Origin: Bufo bufo
Lineage: Eukaryota > Chordata > Amphibia > Anura > Bufonidae
Reading direction: 5' to 3'
Length of the DNA: 64,000 nt
Assembly (NCBI RefSeq): GCF_905171765.1
Contig: NC_053395.1
Coordinates: 182,360,156-182,424,155, forward strand
Shown here: positions 63,701 through 64,000 of the stretch, piece by piece
Layout of the letters: every line of letters begins with the position of its first letter
Numbering within the stretch: the first letter of the stretch is position 1
The notes under the pieces: generated by a model
The model's database searches: none
What the model was told of the DNA's origin: nothing
What the model saw: the letters and a program-made list of their open reading frames with translations, nothing else
Translations under genes and position numbers: made by a program

Positions 63701-64000
63701 AGTTATAATTACTGTTAATTGGGTATATGTGGCCATTCCCAAAACCGGGCATTCTCACTCTCTCTATATATTTTTTTCAGCTTTTTTAATTCTACCCTCT
63801 AAAACCGGTTTACCATGTAGATGAGTCTTACTAAATCCACCATAACGTACAGTATGGGCCAAAACCTCCCCCTTCCCCTCTTCCTCCCTATTTTTGTTTC
63901 TTTTTCTTTGGTTTATTATCGCTTCCTTTTTAATACTGTCTTATTTAATCACACAGGTGCCCTATGTGGCCTATTTATGCTAACTACATCTTTATGAGCA
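63701..64000. other. PLE-3 3' flank
   Basis: AT- and CT-rich non-coding DNA. No CUGANGA...GAAA hammerhead arrangement and no poly(A) or simple-repeat end is visible before the window ends. Confidence 0.4.

Overview
The window is vertebrate nuclear DNA, most probably from a frog or toad. It holds one recognisable host gene, lunapark (LNPK, + strand), embedded in transposon-rich DNA. The amphibian assignment is inference. It rests on the LNPK protein being vertebrate, on the very large number of fold-back elements, on the TTAA elements with hairpin minisatellites, and on several vertebrate-type Penelope-like retroelements (PLEs).

Host gene. Seven LNPK coding exons lie at 14671-14754, 15593-15641, 17992-18216, 23937-24042, 27905-27975, 36479-36646 and 37456-37685. 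All splice sites are GT/AG, the phases are continuous, and a stop is followed by a 3' UTR and AATAAA at 38368. The N-terminal exons with the two membrane segments are not seen, so bases 1-14670 are read as intron. Exons 5 and 6 of this set each carry half of the C2C2 zinc ribbon, and the LNPARK motif follows. The last exon contains a 54-bp in-frame tandem duplication. Non-repetitive AT-rich islands in the introns (about 5240-5660, 9960-10260, 26430-27080) are candidate regulatory elements. LNPK neighbours the HOXD cluster in vertebrates.

Intron repeats. Bases 1154-14445 hold a 0.9-kb composite fold-back family, a truncated TTAA element with hairpin minisatellite (2333-4568), a Tc1/mariner remnant, and hAT-like and TTAA-type miniature elements. 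Intron 5 holds a 5.3-kb terminal-inverted-repeat element (29010-34360) carrying a 76-bp tandem array, a degenerate ~60-bp array and an intron-containing tRNA-Leu(CAA) gene or relic.

Downstream of LNPK (38.4-64 kb) is a retroelement graveyard. PLE-1 (+, 41.9-49.3 kb) has RT and GIY-YIG domains and is interrupted by a 3.9-kb element with TTAA target duplication. A CR1/L2-like LINE (50.6-53.9 kb) is split by a Tc1 element, which is itself split by a 1.3-kb insertion with an 11-bp target duplication. PLE-2 (-, 55.4-59.0 kb) and PLE-3 (+, 59.9-63.7 kb) lie roughly head to head. All coding regions of these elements are broken.

The most interesting find is two sequences with a complete hammerhead-ribozyme core and matching stems: 49272-49312 in the 3' flank of PLE-1, and 52586-52627 inside the 1.3-kb insertion. 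Both have the same palindromic stem III. The second suggests a ribozyme-bearing non-autonomous retroelement with a well-defined target duplication. A second notable pattern is that the monomer of the satellite in the TTAA elements closely resembles a free-standing miniature fold-back element in the same window.
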